A DNA stretch of 64,000 bases from Crossiella sp. S99.2. Its GTDB lineage: Bacteria > Actinomycetota > Actinomycetes > Mycobacteriales > Pseudonocardiaceae. Shown one piece after another: positions 46,500-55,432 of this stretch; the stretch's first letter is position 1, and every line of letters begins with the position of its first letter. The stretch covers positions 310,001 to 374,000 of the forward strand of contig NZ_JALMDK010000001.1 in NCBI RefSeq assembly GCF_023094165.1, read 5' to 3'. The position numbers were made by a program, and so were the translations under genes. The notes under the pieces were generated by a model. The model worked only from the letters and a program-made list of their open reading frames with translations. It was not told the origin of the DNA and ran no database searches.

Positions 46500-47137
46500 C
46501 CAGCGATGCGGATCAGCCGGGCCGACAGGTGGGGCTGCATTTCCTCGCCGACCATGGCGCGCTCGTCCACGTAGGCCAGGTCGCCGCCGTCGACGATGCC
46601 GTAGAGCCGCTGGCTGGCGGTGACCTCTTTGGCGCCGACGGTGCGCACGATGGCGTCCGTGGCGATCTCCCAGGAGGTCTGGTTGCGCGGCTTGCCGTAG
46701 TACATCTCCATGATCCCGGTCGCGTGCGCGAGCAGGACCTCGATGGTGTCGTCGGCCTGCACCCGCCACCAGCCCACCTCGCGGGCCGCCGGACGCAGCA
46801 CGCTGCCGTCGGCGTTGAGCAGCCAGGAGCGGGACTCGTAGTACAGGAACGGCCTGCCGTCGTGCGCGAAGGTGATCTGCTGCCCGAAGCGGTACGGCCC
46901 GCCTTCCAGGGAGCTGTAGGCCACCTCGCCCTCGCCGCGCCAGACCCCGACCAGGGGCAGCAGGGCGAGCAGCTGGTCGTGCAGGTTCGGGCCGAGCCGC
47001 AGGTTCGCGGTGTCGGCGGCCACCGGCAGATCGTCGAACTGCGGCAGGTTGCGGTCACGGGTGGCCGCGGCGCGCGCTTCGGCGGCCTGGATCGCCGCGT
47101 CACCGCTGCCGGGCTGGGGCGTGGTCGGTTCCGTCAT
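46496..47137 (-). CDS. Nitrobindin-like FABP-family heme protein
   Basis: 213 residues. Beta-barrel protein with GVWRGEGEV (the GxWxGxG motif) and the proximal-His region QPHLSARL near the C-terminus; nitrobindins bind heme and isomerise peroxynitrite to nitrate. The stop codon UAG at 46496-46498 is the terminal CTAG of the mobile element, so the native C-terminus may have ended differently. It follows the 32-residue membrane protein by 3 nt. Confidence 0.88.
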   Translation of the reverse strand: MTEPTTPQPGSGDAAIQAAEARAAATRDRNLPQFDDLPVAADTANLRLGPNLHDQLLALLPLVGVWRGEGEVAYSSLEGGPYRFGQQITFAHDGRPFLYYESRSWLLNADGSVLRPAAREVGWWRVQADDTIEVLLAHATGIMEMYYGKPRNQTSWEIATDAIVRTVGAKEVTASQRLYGIVDGGDLAYVDERAMVGEEMQPHLSARLIRIAG

Positions 47138-47140
47138 GGG

Positions 47141-47239
47141 TCAGCGCTGGTCGGAGTACAGCCGGTACACCACGTACACGGCGAACCAGGTGATCACCAG
47201 GCAGGCCGCCACGAGCAGGCCGGTGAAGAAGATTTCCAC
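47141..47239 (-). CDS. 32-residue single-span membrane protein
   Basis: Reading from GTG 47239: MEIFFTGLLVAACLVITWFA then VYVVYRLYSDQR and UGA. One hydrophobic helix spans most of the protein, with a basic/polar end. -10 TATGCT (minus strand, 47248-47253) is 8 nt before the GTG with no Shine-Dalgarno, a leaderless promoter that would also drive the nitrobindin gene beginning 3 nt after the stop. No family known to me. The clean promoter, frame and spacing make it more than a chance frame. Confidence 0.65.
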   Translation of the reverse strand: MEIFFTGLLVAACLVITWFAVYVVYRLYSDQR

Positions 47240-47253
47240 AACGACGCAGCATA

Positions 47254-47295
47254 ACGGCCGGGGCGACCGGACACCTGCCCCGCCACCCCGGCCGT
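47254..47295 (-). terminator. Hairpin between the peptidoglycan-binding gene and the small membrane protein
   Basis: ACGGCCGGGG (47254-47263) pairs with 47286-47295 across 22 nt. On the minus strand it follows the peptidoglycan-binding stop (47311) by 15 nt and ends next to the -10 of the small gene. It probably terminates the former. Confidence 0.55.
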
Positions 47296-47310
47296 GATGA
47301 GCGTTATAGG

Positions 47311-47925
47311 TCAGCAGCCCCAGTTGCCCCGCACCGAGACCACGGTGCTCAGCGCGTGCCAGGTCTTTGCCCCCACGATGCCGCTGTCGTTGATGCCGGC
47401 CTGCCGCTGGAACTCCTTGACCACGGCGGCCAGCGGCGCGTCGTAGACGCCGTTCGCCCCGCCCGGCACCTCGGCGTCGGTGATCCGCATGAGGTGGTCC
47501 TGCAGCTGGAGCACGGCATCCGGGTTGCGCTCGCCCGGGTTCAGCTGCGGCATGGTGGGCCAGAGGTTCTCGGTGCGGAACTTCGGCATAACGCCGACCA
47601 GCCGCTGCCAGGTCTTCGCGCCGACAATGCCGCTGTCGTTGATACCGTGTTTGCGCTGGAAGTCCTTGACCGCGGCCAGGGTGTTGTCCGCGTACAACCC
47701 GGTGCCGTTGAGGCCGTAACCGAGTTCGCGCAGCCGGAGCTGCATGCCCTTCACCTCAGCGCCGCGGTCACCCAGGTTGACCTGCGGCAACGTGGCCGCA
47801 TAGGTCGAGGAGTCCTCCTGGCTGGAACAGGCCGAGGCTTGTGGTGTGGTGGTGGCAGAAGCAATCCCGATGGTGGTCAGCGCCAGCATTGCCAGAACCA
47901 TTCCGCGTGCAGCCCACTTACGCAT
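47311..47925 (-). CDS. Secreted protein with two peptidoglycan-binding (PG_binding_1) domains
   Basis: 204 residues. Signal peptide (about 1-32, RGMVLAMLALTTIGIASATT, cleavage near ASA), then two PG_binding_1 repeats, each with GxxGxxVKxxQ-like ends and the shared phrase INDSGIVGAKTWxxL, which is nearly identical in both copies. No catalytic domain: a cell-wall anchoring or targeting protein, or one of a hydrolase pair. ATG 47925 has GGGGGA upstream. Ends WGC, with Cys last. Confidence 0.85.
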   Translation of the reverse strand: MRKWAARGMVLAMLALTTIGIASATTTPQASACSSQEDSSTYAATLPQVNLGDRGAEVKGMQLRLRELGYGLNGTGLYADNTLAAVKDFQRKHGINDSGIVGAKTWQRLVGVMPKFRTENLWPTMPQLNPGERNPDAVLQLQDHLMRITDAEVPGGANGVYDAPLAAVVKEFQRQAGINDSGIVGAKTWHALSTVVSVRGNWGC

Positions 47926-48032
47926 GACAATTCCCCCTGGGAAAGTTTCGATTCTTGTCGCCAGGCCATTCCCTGGCGTCCTCACCTCCTTGACACGCTT
48001 GGCTCGCAAAACCGGTTGCCGTGTTTCTGGAT

Positions 48033-48080
48033 AAAAAAAGTGGTCCCGATCACCCCTATTCCGGGGCAACCGGGACCACT
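48033..48080 (-). terminator. Canonical intrinsic terminator after the DUF1416 gene
   Basis: AGTGGTCCCG (48039-48048) pairs with 48071-48080, with an inner CCCC/GGGG pair. Read on the minus strand it is followed by seven T (48039 down to 48033). A U-run terminator is rare in such GC-rich genomes, and it closes the whole minus-strand operon that starts at 51349. Confidence 0.88.
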
Positions 48081-48094
48081 GGTCGAACGTCGAC

Positions 48095-48403
48095 TCAGGC
48101 CACCGCGACCTCGAGGCTGTGCAGCCCCGGACCGTCCGCGTGCAGCTCGGCCTGGCCGGTGCCGGTGCGGTGCAGCGCCCGCACGGTCCAGTCGCCGGGT
48201 GCGGCGAAGAACCGGAAGTCGCCCTCGGCGGAGGAGACGACCTCGGCGGTGAACTCGCCGCCCGAGTCGAGCAGCCGCACGAACGCGCCGCCCACCGGCG
48301 ACCCGTCGGCGGTGACCTTGCCGGTCACCACGATCTCCTTGCCCGCATCCACGCCCGCGGGCAGCGCGCTGCCCTGGACCGGAGCGCCGCAGCCGTCACT
48401 CAT
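48095..48403 (-). CDS. DUF1416 protein (SseC-like)
   Basis: 102 residues. Starts MSDGCGAPVQGSALPAGVDA and contains EGDFRFFAAPGDWTVRALHR; a beta-sandwich fold fits (Gly/Val alternation). In mycobacteria it is sseC2, always beside the thiosulfate sulfurtransferase gene; molecular function unknown. GGGAGA is 4 nt before ATG 48403. It follows the rhodanese gene by 11 nt. Confidence 0.88.
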   Translation of the reverse strand: MSDGCGAPVQGSALPAGVDAGKEIVVTGKVTADGSPVGGAFVRLLDSGGEFTAEVVSSAEGDFRFFAAPGDWTVRALHRTGTGQAELHADGPGLHSLEVAVA

Positions 48404-48414
48404 GTTGTCTCCCT

Positions 48415-49254
<840 letters not shown>

Positions 49255-49296
49255 CTGACGCGGCTCCTCTTGTCTACTTCTGTCTACTGTGGACGA

Positions 49297-49728
49297 TCAG
49301 GTGCTCTTGGCCGGGGCGAACCGGCGGATGACCAGGTACATCTCGCAGCCCAGGCACAGCCCGAACGCGGCGTTGAGCAGCGCGGCCACCAGCGCGGCCG
49401 AGGTCGCCACCACTCCGAGCGTGGTCAGCCCGGAGGCGTACCCGATCGTGCCGACCAGCGCGAAGACGAACCCGACACCCTGGGCGAAACGCAGCGGCTC
49501 AGGGGCCTCGCGCTCGCTGGTGGGCTTGAGCCTCGGCCGGATGGCCGTGCGGAAGAGCTGGCCGTAGGGGTTGAGGCGCAGCCCGATGAACGCGCACATC
49601 GCGAAGATGACGGTCTGCGCGGCCAGCAGCTGCCAGACCCCGGTGAGCAGCACGATGACCAGCACCAGACTGGTCATCCACGCGGTGAAGCGCGGGCCTC
49701 GGGGGTCTACGGGAACATCGCCGGGCAT
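49297..49728 (-). CDS. DUF4395 membrane protein
   Basis: 143 residues with four transmembrane helices; RLNPYGQLFRTAIRPRL is between helices 2 and 3, and LCLGCEMY carries a CxxC in the last helix, which fits a redox or sulfur-handling role. Its usual partner is thioredoxin; here the two are separated by 398 bp containing mobile element copy 2. AGGAGG precedes ATG 49728. Confidence 0.85.
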   Translation of the reverse strand: MPGDVPVDPRGPRFTAWMTSLVLVIVLLTGVWQLLAAQTVIFAMCAFIGLRLNPYGQLFRTAIRPRLKPTSEREAPEPLRFAQGVGFVFALVGTIGYASGLTTLGVVATSAALVAALLNAAFGLCLGCEMYLVIRRFAPAKST

Positions 49729-49964
49729 GGGGGGACCTCCTGACGGTGGGACACGGAATGGGTCCGTCAGTGGCGGTTATCGGCACATCCGCGCGTCAGG
49801 CGCAGCGGGCAAGCCAGATCAAGCCGCCGAAGTCAGCCGAGCCGACACAGGCTGCTGTCCACGCGGCAGTTGTCCACCGCGCGACGTTGAGTAAGCAGCA
49901 CGTACACGACGGCGAGGTTACTCGCGGAGCCCGCCCTGCGGGAGGGGCGTCCACTGGATGGGAC
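49729..49964. other. Gene-free stretch between DUF4395 and the repeat element
   Basis: 236 bp without a frame I can support. It contains the DUF4395 leader (49729-49760) and TGTCCACGCGGCAGTTGTCC-like direct repeats around 49856-49880, plus a GGGAGGGGCG tract near 49940. With the element it makes the longest non-coding gap (398 bp) in the thioredoxin-DUF4395 operon. Confidence 0.5.
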
Positions 49965-50130
49965 CAAGGGCCGGTCCACGGGGCCGCGCCCGCGATAGCC
50001 GCGCCGAGGCGGCCCCTGGCAGCACGGCCGGACCACCCGAATACGCCCGGTATGAGGGCGGCCCGGCCGCACCACCAGGAACCACCTCCATCACGACTCT
50101 CGCAGACGCGACCCCGCGGACAGGCCCTAG
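49965..50130. mobile_element. 166-bp terminal-inverted-repeat element, copy 2 (MITE-like)
   Basis: Inverted relative to copy 1. Ends: 49965-49988 (starts CAAGGGCC) and 50107-50130 (ends GGCCCTAG) match as inverted repeats at 20 of 24 positions. Inner stem CCTGGTGG/CTGCCAGG keeps pairing by G-U or compensating changes relative to copy 1. The end CTAG (50127-50130) forms the UAG stop of the thioredoxin gene. One end has CAAG where copy 1 has CTAG. Confidence 0.75.
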
Positions 50131-50540
50131 TCGAGCAACGGGCGCAACGCGTTGAGCAGCTCATCCCGCTTCGGCAGTCCCGAGATGCGGAACAACTCCC
50201 GCTCCTTGGCGTCCACCACCAGCGTGGTGGGCGTGCGCATGATCTTGAGCCGTTCGGCCAGTTCCGGCCGTTCGGTGACGTCCAGTTCCACGTGGTGCAG
50301 CCGCGGCTCCTGCCGGACCACGTCGCCGAGCAGCACCTTGGTGTGCCGGCAGGGCGCGCAGAAAGTGGTGGACAGCTGCACCAGGGTGATCGCCGGGGCG
50401 GCCGCCAACACGGTCCGGATTTCTTCAGGCAACTGCTCGATCGGCACCGCGGCGCGCACCTTCCCGTTCCGCCAGCGGTACAGCAGACCCAGCGCGCCGG
50501 TCAGCACCAGCACGCCCAGGACCACCCACACCTGCGTCAC
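50127..50540 (-). CDS. Membrane-anchored thioredoxin-like protein
   Basis: 137 residues: N-terminal transmembrane helix (VWVVLGVLVLTGALGLLYRW), then a thioredoxin fold with FCAPCRHTK (CxxC) and cis-Pro region RTPTTLVVD. Mycobacterial ThiX position. Likely reduces or transfers disulfide or persulfide with the nearby rhodanese and DUF4395. GTG start overlaps the LmeA stop; UAG comes from the mobile-element CTAG. Confidence 0.87.
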   Translation of the reverse strand: MTQVWVVLGVLVLTGALGLLYRWRNGKVRAAVPIEQLPEEIRTVLAAAPAITLVQLSTTFCAPCRHTKVLLGDVVRQEPRLHHVELDVTERPELAERLKIMRTPTTLVVDAKERELFRISGLPKRDELLNALRPLLD

Positions 50541-51349
50541 TGACCACCCCGGTTCGGCACCGCGCCGCCGCCGAGCTGCACGTTCTTCGCGCTGCCCTCC
50601 ACGACCAGCGCGCCATGCTCGGCCCGCACGCCGGTGGGCACCACGGTGAACGGCAGGCCGCCAGGGTCGATCCGGGTGCTGAAGGCCCGCCGGATCAGCC
50701 GGTCCACCGCGGGCGGCAGCGCCACCTCACCGGTCTCGTTGCTCACCCGCAGCCGCTTCGGGCTGACCTCGATCTGGTTGTCCACCAGGGAGAGCACCCC
50801 GACCACGGTCACCTGGGTGCGGGTGCCCGCGATGTCGGTGCTGCCGGTCAGCTTCACCGGCGCGGTCTTCTCATCCACCACCTGCGGCTTGCCGGTGGGC
50901 ACGATCGGATCGCCGTTGGGCTTGCGCTCCAGCAGCTCGTCCAGGTTGGCCGGCTCGATCTTGAGGTCGGCCACGTTGATCAGCTTGCCCACCTCGGCGG
51001 CCAGCAGTTTCACCCGGCCGGTGACCTCGTCGATGGTCACGTTCTGGGCCGAGCCGGAGAGCAGCTCGGACAGGGGCGCGCGCACGTGCCGCAGGGTCGC
51101 CTCGACCTCCACGTTGCGCAGCTCGGCCACCGGCACCCCGCTCGCCTTGACCTCGACCTCGCGGTAGTCCCCGGCCAGCGCCTGGTAGAGGAACGGGAAG
51201 CCGTTGATCCGCACCGCCGGGTCGTCGGCCAGCTTGAGCTGGGCGCGCAACCGGGTGGAGACCTGGTACTCCGCGGCCGCGGCGGCGCCGAAATCACCGG
51301 CGACCAGCAGACCGATGAGCACGACCAGGACGATGGCTAGCTTCTTCAC
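50537..51349 (-). CDS. LmeA-family phospholipid-binding protein (DUF2993)
   Basis: 270 residues with a signal peptide (IVLVVLIGLLVAGDFGAAAA) and the DUF2993 fold (repeated VxAxxRHVRAPLSELLSG-like helix-strand pattern). Mycobacterial LmeA aids lipomannan elongation and binds phospholipid. First gene of the operon toward the terminator at 48080. ATG 51349, no strong ribosome-binding site seen. Confidence 0.82.
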   Translation of the reverse strand: MKKLAIVLVVLIGLLVAGDFGAAAAAEYQVSTRLRAQLKLADDPAVRINGFPFLYQALAGDYREVEVKASGVPVAELRNVEVEATLRHVRAPLSELLSGSAQNVTIDEVTGRVKLLAAEVGKLINVADLKIEPANLDELLERKPNGDPIVPTGKPQVVDEKTAPVKLTGSTDIAGTRTQVTVVGVLSLVDNQIEVSPKRLRVSNETGEVALPPAVDRLIRRAFSTRIDPGGLPFTVVPTGVRAEHGALVVEGSAKNVQLGGGAVPNRGGQ

Positions 51350-51377
51350 ACGGACCCGTTCCGAAAGTCGGAGGCAG

Positions 51378-52175
51378 TTACCTCAAAGACGAGGGTAGCG
51401 ACCCCGAGGTTGCCCCCAGCCACTCCCGGATCCGGTCCACCAGTCCAGGCGTCAACGCGGACTCGGCGTGCCCCATGCCCTCTTCCAGCCACAACTCGGC
51501 GCCCGGCCCGCAGGCCCGGTGCATCGCGGTGACATCGGCCACCGGGAAGTAGTTGTCCGCGGTGCCGTGCACGAACAGCAGCGGCGTCGGCGCGATCCGC
51601 GGCGCCAGCTCGATCGGCGAGGCGGGCGCCTGCGTCCACCTCGGCCCCAGCCGGACGCCCAGCATCAGCAGCCCGAACGCCGGACCGCCCGGCAGCTCCA
51701 GCAGCTGATTGACCCGGCGCATCTTGGGGGTCTCGCGCACCCACCAGCGCGCGGGCGGGCTGACCGCCACCACCGCGTCCGGTTTGGCCGCGCCCTCGGC
51801 CAGCGCCGCCTGCCGCAACACCACCGACCCGCCAAGGGAACATCCCAGTGTGGTCACGGTCGGATGGCCAAGGCCGCGCAGGAACTCCACCCCGGCGGCC
51901 ACGTCGAACTGCTCGTCCAGACCCACCGAGGACCGCCCGCCGGAGCGTCCGTGGCCACGCAGGTCCAGGCCGAGAACGGTGTGCCGCAAGGCCAATCGGC
52001 GTAACAACCGACGAACATCGGGGCGGCCGGTGTGCTTGGTGAAACCGTGCGCGACGACCACCGCGGTCGGGTTCACCGAGGGGGTCCGCGGGCCGAGCAG
52101 TAACCCGTTCAGCCGCACCTTGTCCGAGGTCAGCAGTGTGACACCGGTTTCGTGGCCTGTTGTCACGAGTGCCAT
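51378..52175 (-). CDS. Alpha/beta-hydrolase fold protein
   Basis: 265 residues. Serine nucleophile in GCSLGGSVVL, oxyanion region VVVAHGFTKHTGRP, DLRGHGRSGG, and a His near the end (GMGHAES). Esterase or lipase-like; substrate unknown. ATG 52175 chosen (alternative 52196); the -10-like AATACT (minus strand) lies just before it. Divergent from glnR. Confidence 0.8.
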   Translation of the reverse strand: MALVTTGHETGVTLLTSDKVRLNGLLLGPRTPSVNPTAVVVAHGFTKHTGRPDVRRLLRRLALRHTVLGLDLRGHGRSGGRSSVGLDEQFDVAAGVEFLRGLGHPTVTTLGCSLGGSVVLRQAALAEGAAKPDAVVAVSPPARWWVRETPKMRRVNQLLELPGGPAFGLLMLGVRLGPRWTQAPASPIELAPRIAPTPLLFVHGTADNYFPVADVTAMHRACGPGAELWLEEGMGHAESALTPGLVDRIREWLGATSGSLPSSLR

Positions 52176-52273
52176 GCCGAGTATTCTCCCGTTCATCCAG
52201 CGGCAATGGCGCCGAAGCCTGACTACCTCGCGCGACCGGGGCGACCCGGTGAGCGTGGAAAGGAGGCGGCGCC

Positions 52274-53011
52274 ATGACCAGCGTGGACCTGCTTCTGCTG
52301 ACCACGGACCGCGACCCGGAGTCCGTGCTCCCGGCCCTCTCGCTGCTGCCGCACCAGGTGCGCCCGCTGGTGCCCGATGTCTCCGCGCTGCTGGAGGCCG
52401 GCCCGCATGACGCGGTGCTGGTCGACGCGCGCACCGACCTGGTCGGCGCCCGCAGCCTCTGTCGCCTGCTGACCAGCAGCGGCATCGACGTCCCGGTGAT
52501 CGCCGTGGTCAACGAGGGCGGCCTGGTCGGGGTCAGCGCCGACTGGGGCATCGACGAGATCCTGCTGCCCGCCGCAGGCCCTGCCGAGGTGGACGCCCGG
52601 CTGCGCCTGGTCCGTTCCCGGCGCGCCGCCGCGCACCGCGGCAACGACGGCGCGCTGGTGCTCGGCGAGCTGGTCATCGACGACACCACCTACACCGCCC
52701 GGCTGCGCGGCCGCCCGCTGGAACTCACCTACAAGGAGTTCGAGCTGCTCAAGTACCTGGCCCAGCACGCGGGCCGGGTGTTCACCAGGGCGCAGCTGCT
52801 GCAGGAGGTCTGGGGCTACGACTTCTTCGGCGGCACCCGCACGGTGGACGTGCACGTGCGACGGCTGCGCGCCAAGCTCGGCCTGGAGCACGAGACCCTG
52901 ATCGGCACCGTGCGCAACGTGGGCTACAAGTTCGTCCGCCCGCCGCGGGCCGGCGCGAGCCGGGTCGAGCTGGGCCAGGACGAGCCCGCCCCGGACTACG
53001 TGTCCTCCTGA
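52274..53011 (+). CDS. glnR: GlnR-type orphan OmpR-family response regulator (nitrogen control)
   Basis: 245 residues. Degenerate receiver domain (about 1-115) that keeps a single Asp (Asp51 in VLVDARTD) but lacks the N-terminal acidic pocket pair of normal receivers, as GlnR does; it works without phosphorylation. C-terminal winged helix with [19 protein letters not shown] and [18 protein letters not shown]. Positionally equals Rv0818 (GlnR), next to mshD. AGGAGG lies 7 nt before ATG 52274. Confidence 0.85.
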   Translation: MTSVDLLLLTTDRDPESVLPALSLLPHQVRPLVPDVSALLEAGPHDAVLVDARTDLVGARSLCRLLTSSGIDVPVIAVVNEGGLVGVSADWGIDEILLPAAGPAEVDARLRLVRSRRAAAHRGNDGALVLGELVIDDTTYTARLRGRPLELTYKEFELLKYLAQHAGRVFTRAQLLQEVWGYDFFGGTRTVDVHVRRLRAKLGLEHETLIGTVRNVGYKFVRPPRAGASRVELGQDEPAPDYVSS

Positions 53012-53057
53012 TCACCAGCGGCTGCCTGCCCGCGTTTGGTGGCACTACGGTGAAGCC

Positions 53058-53981
53058 GTGGTGCAGATGACGTGGGCAGGCCAGCTGACCCCTGACGAAG
53101 CACAAGCCGTCCGCTCCCTGGTGGCCGCGGCCGCCGAGGCCGACGGCCGCGCGCCGGTGGGCGAGCACGTGCTGATGACCCTCCAGCAACATGCTCGATC
53201 CTGCGAGCAGATCTCGGCAGAACACCTGCTCGCGCGCCAGGTCGATGGCGAGCTGGGCGGTTACGTCAACCTGGACCGCGACAACGAGGGCCGCTACGTG
53301 GCCGAACTCGCCGTGCACCCCGAACACCGCCGCCGCGGCCTGGGCACCGAGCTGGTCACCCAGCTGCTCCAGCGCGCCGGCGAGCACGACCTGCGCATCT
53401 GGGCGCACGGCGACCACCCCGGCGGCCAGGCCATCGGCGCCCGCCTCGGCTTCACCCGCGCCCGCGACCTGTGGCGGATGAAGATGGCCTTCACCGGCGA
53501 CCTGCCCCAGCGCGCGCTGCCCGACGGACTGAGCCTGCGGGCCTTCGTGCCAGGTCAGGACGAGGCCGCCGTGGTCGAGGTCAACAACAAGGCGTTCTCC
53601 TGGCACCCGGAACAGGGCGGCTGGACCACCGCGGACATCGAGCTGCGCGAGGCCGAGTCCTGGTTCGACCCGGCGGGCTTCTTCCTGGCCGTCCGGGACG
53701 GCCGGGTCGTGGGCTTCCACTGGACCAAGGTGCACGCGGCGCGCCCGGACACCGGAAACCAACCGATCGGGGAGGTCTACGTAGTCGGCGTGGACCCGGA
53801 CGCCCAGGGCGGCGGCCTCGGCTCGGTGCTCACCCTGGCCGGCCTGCGCCACCTGCGCGAACGCGGTCTGCCCGCGGTGATGCTGTACGTGGAGTCGGAC
53901 AACACCACCGCGATCCGGGTTTACGAGAAGCTCGGCTTTACCCACTGGGACAGCGATGTGCAGTACGCGCGGTCACGCTGA
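53058..53981 (+). CDS. mshD: Mycothiol synthase
   Basis: 307 residues with two GNAT domains: HPEHRRRGLGTELV (about 92-105) and DPDAQGGGLGSVLTLAGLRH (about 230-250). Acetylates desacetyl-mycothiol (Cys-GlcN-Ins) with acetyl-CoA, the final step. GTG 53058 follows TACGGT (53046-53051) by 6 nt without a Shine-Dalgarno, a leaderless start. Next to glnR as in mycobacteria. Confidence 0.9.
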   Translation: MVQMTWAGQLTPDEAQAVRSLVAAAAEADGRAPVGEHVLMTLQQHARSCEQISAEHLLARQVDGELGGYVNLDRDNEGRYVAELAVHPEHRRRGLGTELVTQLLQRAGEHDLRIWAHGDHPGGQAIGARLGFTRARDLWRMKMAFTGDLPQRALPDGLSLRAFVPGQDEAAVVEVNNKAFSWHPEQGGWTTADIELREAESWFDPAGFFLAVRDGRVVGFHWTKVHAARPDTGNQPIGEVYVVGVDPDAQGGGLGSVLTLAGLRHLRERGLPAVMLYVESDNTTAIRVYEKLGFTHWDSDVQYARSR

Positions 53982-54048
53982 CCGGAACTCCGCCAGATGA
54001 CGGTGGGGTCACGGAGTGCAAACGTGCTGGTCGCACCCGGGTCACGGG

Positions 54049-54069
54049 TTCACACCAATGGGGTGTGAA
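54049..54069. promoter_or_regulatory. 8-bp inverted repeat upstream of the PHO box
   Basis: TTCACACC (54049-54056), AATGG, GGTGTGAA (54062-54069). It carries a PhoP-like half (GTTCACACC) on each strand and lies 20 bp upstream of the direct-repeat PHO box. Probably a second, weaker site or a regulator operator. Confidence 0.5.
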
Positions 54070-54088
54070 TGGTCACTGAAGGTGGCTT

Positions 54089-54110
54089 GTTCACCCTCCG
54101 TTCATCTTCT
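54089..54110 (+). promoter_or_regulatory. PHO box: two tandem 11-nt PhoP repeat units before pstS
   Basis: GTTCACCCTCC followed directly by GTTCATCTTCT: the direct repeat GTTCA(C/T)CN4 that actinobacterial PhoP binds. It lies about 85 bp upstream of pstS, in the right position for activation of pstSCAB on phosphate starvation. No phoP/phoR gene is in the window. Confidence 0.85.
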
Positions 54111-54194
54111 GACGGCCGCCTGTCCACCCTCGGTCCCTAACGTCCCGGTTTGCAGGGCGGGTGCCGCCGCCCGTCCACGTTCTGGAGGACTCAG

Positions 54195-55310
54195 GTGAAG
54201 ATCAAGCAGCACGCTGCCGTGCTCGGATTGGTGGCCGCGGGCGCGCTTCTGCTCTCGGCGTGTGGCTCGGACAACAACGCCCCCGGCAACACCGGCGGCT
54301 CCACCAGCTCCGCGGCCGGTTCGATCGCCTGCGCCGGCAAGAAGTCGGTGAACGGCGACGGCTCGTCCGCCCAGGGCAACGCCATGACCGAGTTCACCGC
54401 CTCCTACGTCGAGGCGTGCAAGGACTTCAACGTCGCCTACAACGTCTCCTCCTCCGGCGACGGCATCAAGAACTTCCTCGCCAAGCAGGTCGACTTCGCC
54501 GGCTCCGACTCGCCGCTGAAGGCCGACGAGATCACCAAGGCCACCGAGCGCTGCGCCGGGTCCGCCCCGCTGCACCTGCCGCTGGTCTTCGGCCCGGTCG
54601 CGATCGCCTACAACCTGCCCGGCGTCGAGCTGACCCTGACCCCGGACCTGGTCGCCAAGGTCTTCAGCGGCGTCATCAAGACCTGGAACGACCCGGCCAT
54701 CATGGCCGCCAACCCCTCCGCCACCCTGCCGGCGAAGGCGATCGGCGTGGTCTTCCGCTCCGGTCAGTCGGGCACCACCGACAACTTCCAGAAGTACCTG
54801 GCCGCCGCGGCCCCGCAGTCCTGGACCAAGGGCGACGGCAAGGAGTTCAAGGGCGGCATCGGCGACGGCAAGGCCAAGTCGGCCGACGTGGCCAGCGCGG
54901 TGAAGGCCACCGAGGGCGGCATCACCTACGTCGAGGTCTCCTTCGCCAAGTCCAACAAGCTGGGCATCGCCAAGCTGGACTCCGGCGCCGGTGGCGTCGA
55001 GCTGACCGACGCCAGCGCGGGCAAGGCCATCGCCAACGCCAAGCTGCAGACCGCCACCACCCCCGGCGACCTGGTGCTCGACCTCAAGGCGCTCTACGCC
55101 GACAAGACCGCGGGCTCCTACCCGCTGGTGCTGGTCACCTACGAGATCGTCTGCGCCAAGAGCGCCGACGCGGACACCGCGGCCGCGCTGAAGAACTTCC
55201 TGACCGTGGCCTCCACCACCGGCCAGGACCGCCTGCCCAAGATCGGCTACGTGCCGCTGCCGGCGGAGTTCCGCACCAAGCTCACCGAGTCGATCAAGTC
55301 GATCTCCTGA
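54195..55310 (+). CDS. pstS: Phosphate-binding lipoprotein PstS
   Basis: 371 residues. Signal with lipobox LLLSAC (Cys near 23), Gly/Ser/Thr linker, then the phosphate-binding domain: NGDGSSAQGNAMTEF, VDFAGSDSPLKADEI and FRSGQSGTTDNFQKYL hold the phosphate ligands. Captures phosphate for PstCAB. GTG 54195 has GGAGG 6 nt upstream. Separated from pstC by 122 nt with a hairpin. Confidence 0.94.
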   Translation: MKIKQHAAVLGLVAAGALLLSACGSDNNAPGNTGGSTSSAAGSIACAGKKSVNGDGSSAQGNAMTEFTASYVEACKDFNVAYNVSSSGDGIKNFLAKQVDFAGSDSPLKADEITKATERCAGSAPLHLPLVFGPVAIAYNLPGVELTLTPDLVAKVFSGVIKTWNDPAIMAANPSATLPAKAIGVVFRSGQSGTTDNFQKYLAAAAPQSWTKGDGKEFKGGIGDGKAKSADVASAVKATEGGITYVEVSFAKSNKLGIAKLDSGAGGVELTDASAGKAIANAKLQTATTPGDLVLDLKALYADKTAGSYPLVLVTYEIVCAKSADADTAAALKNFLTVASTTGQDRLPKIGYVPLPAEFRTKLTESIKSIS

Positions 55311-55365
55311 CCCACATCGTTCGGTCGGCGGCTCTGCCAAGCTGATCGCGACGCCATGAGCGACC

Positions 55366-55402
55366 CGATGCGGGCGGTCCCCAACCAGGACCGCCCGCAT
55401 CG
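55366..55402 (+). terminator. Intercistronic hairpin between pstS and pstC
   Basis: CGATGCGGGCGGTCC (55366-55380) pairs perfectly with 55388-55402 around CCAACCA. It follows pstS by 55 nt. Such a stem stops part of the transcription or protects pstS mRNA 3' ends, explaining the usual excess of the binding protein over the permease. Confidence 0.75.
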
Positions 55403-55432
55403 CCGGAACTACCGGAGGCACACATCTCCACC

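Noticed and set aside
49796..50164. Minus-strand frame of 122 codons across mobile element copy 2
   Set aside because: It crosses the element and the thioredoxin 3' end, with Arg/Gly/Cys-rich translation and no similarity that I recognise.
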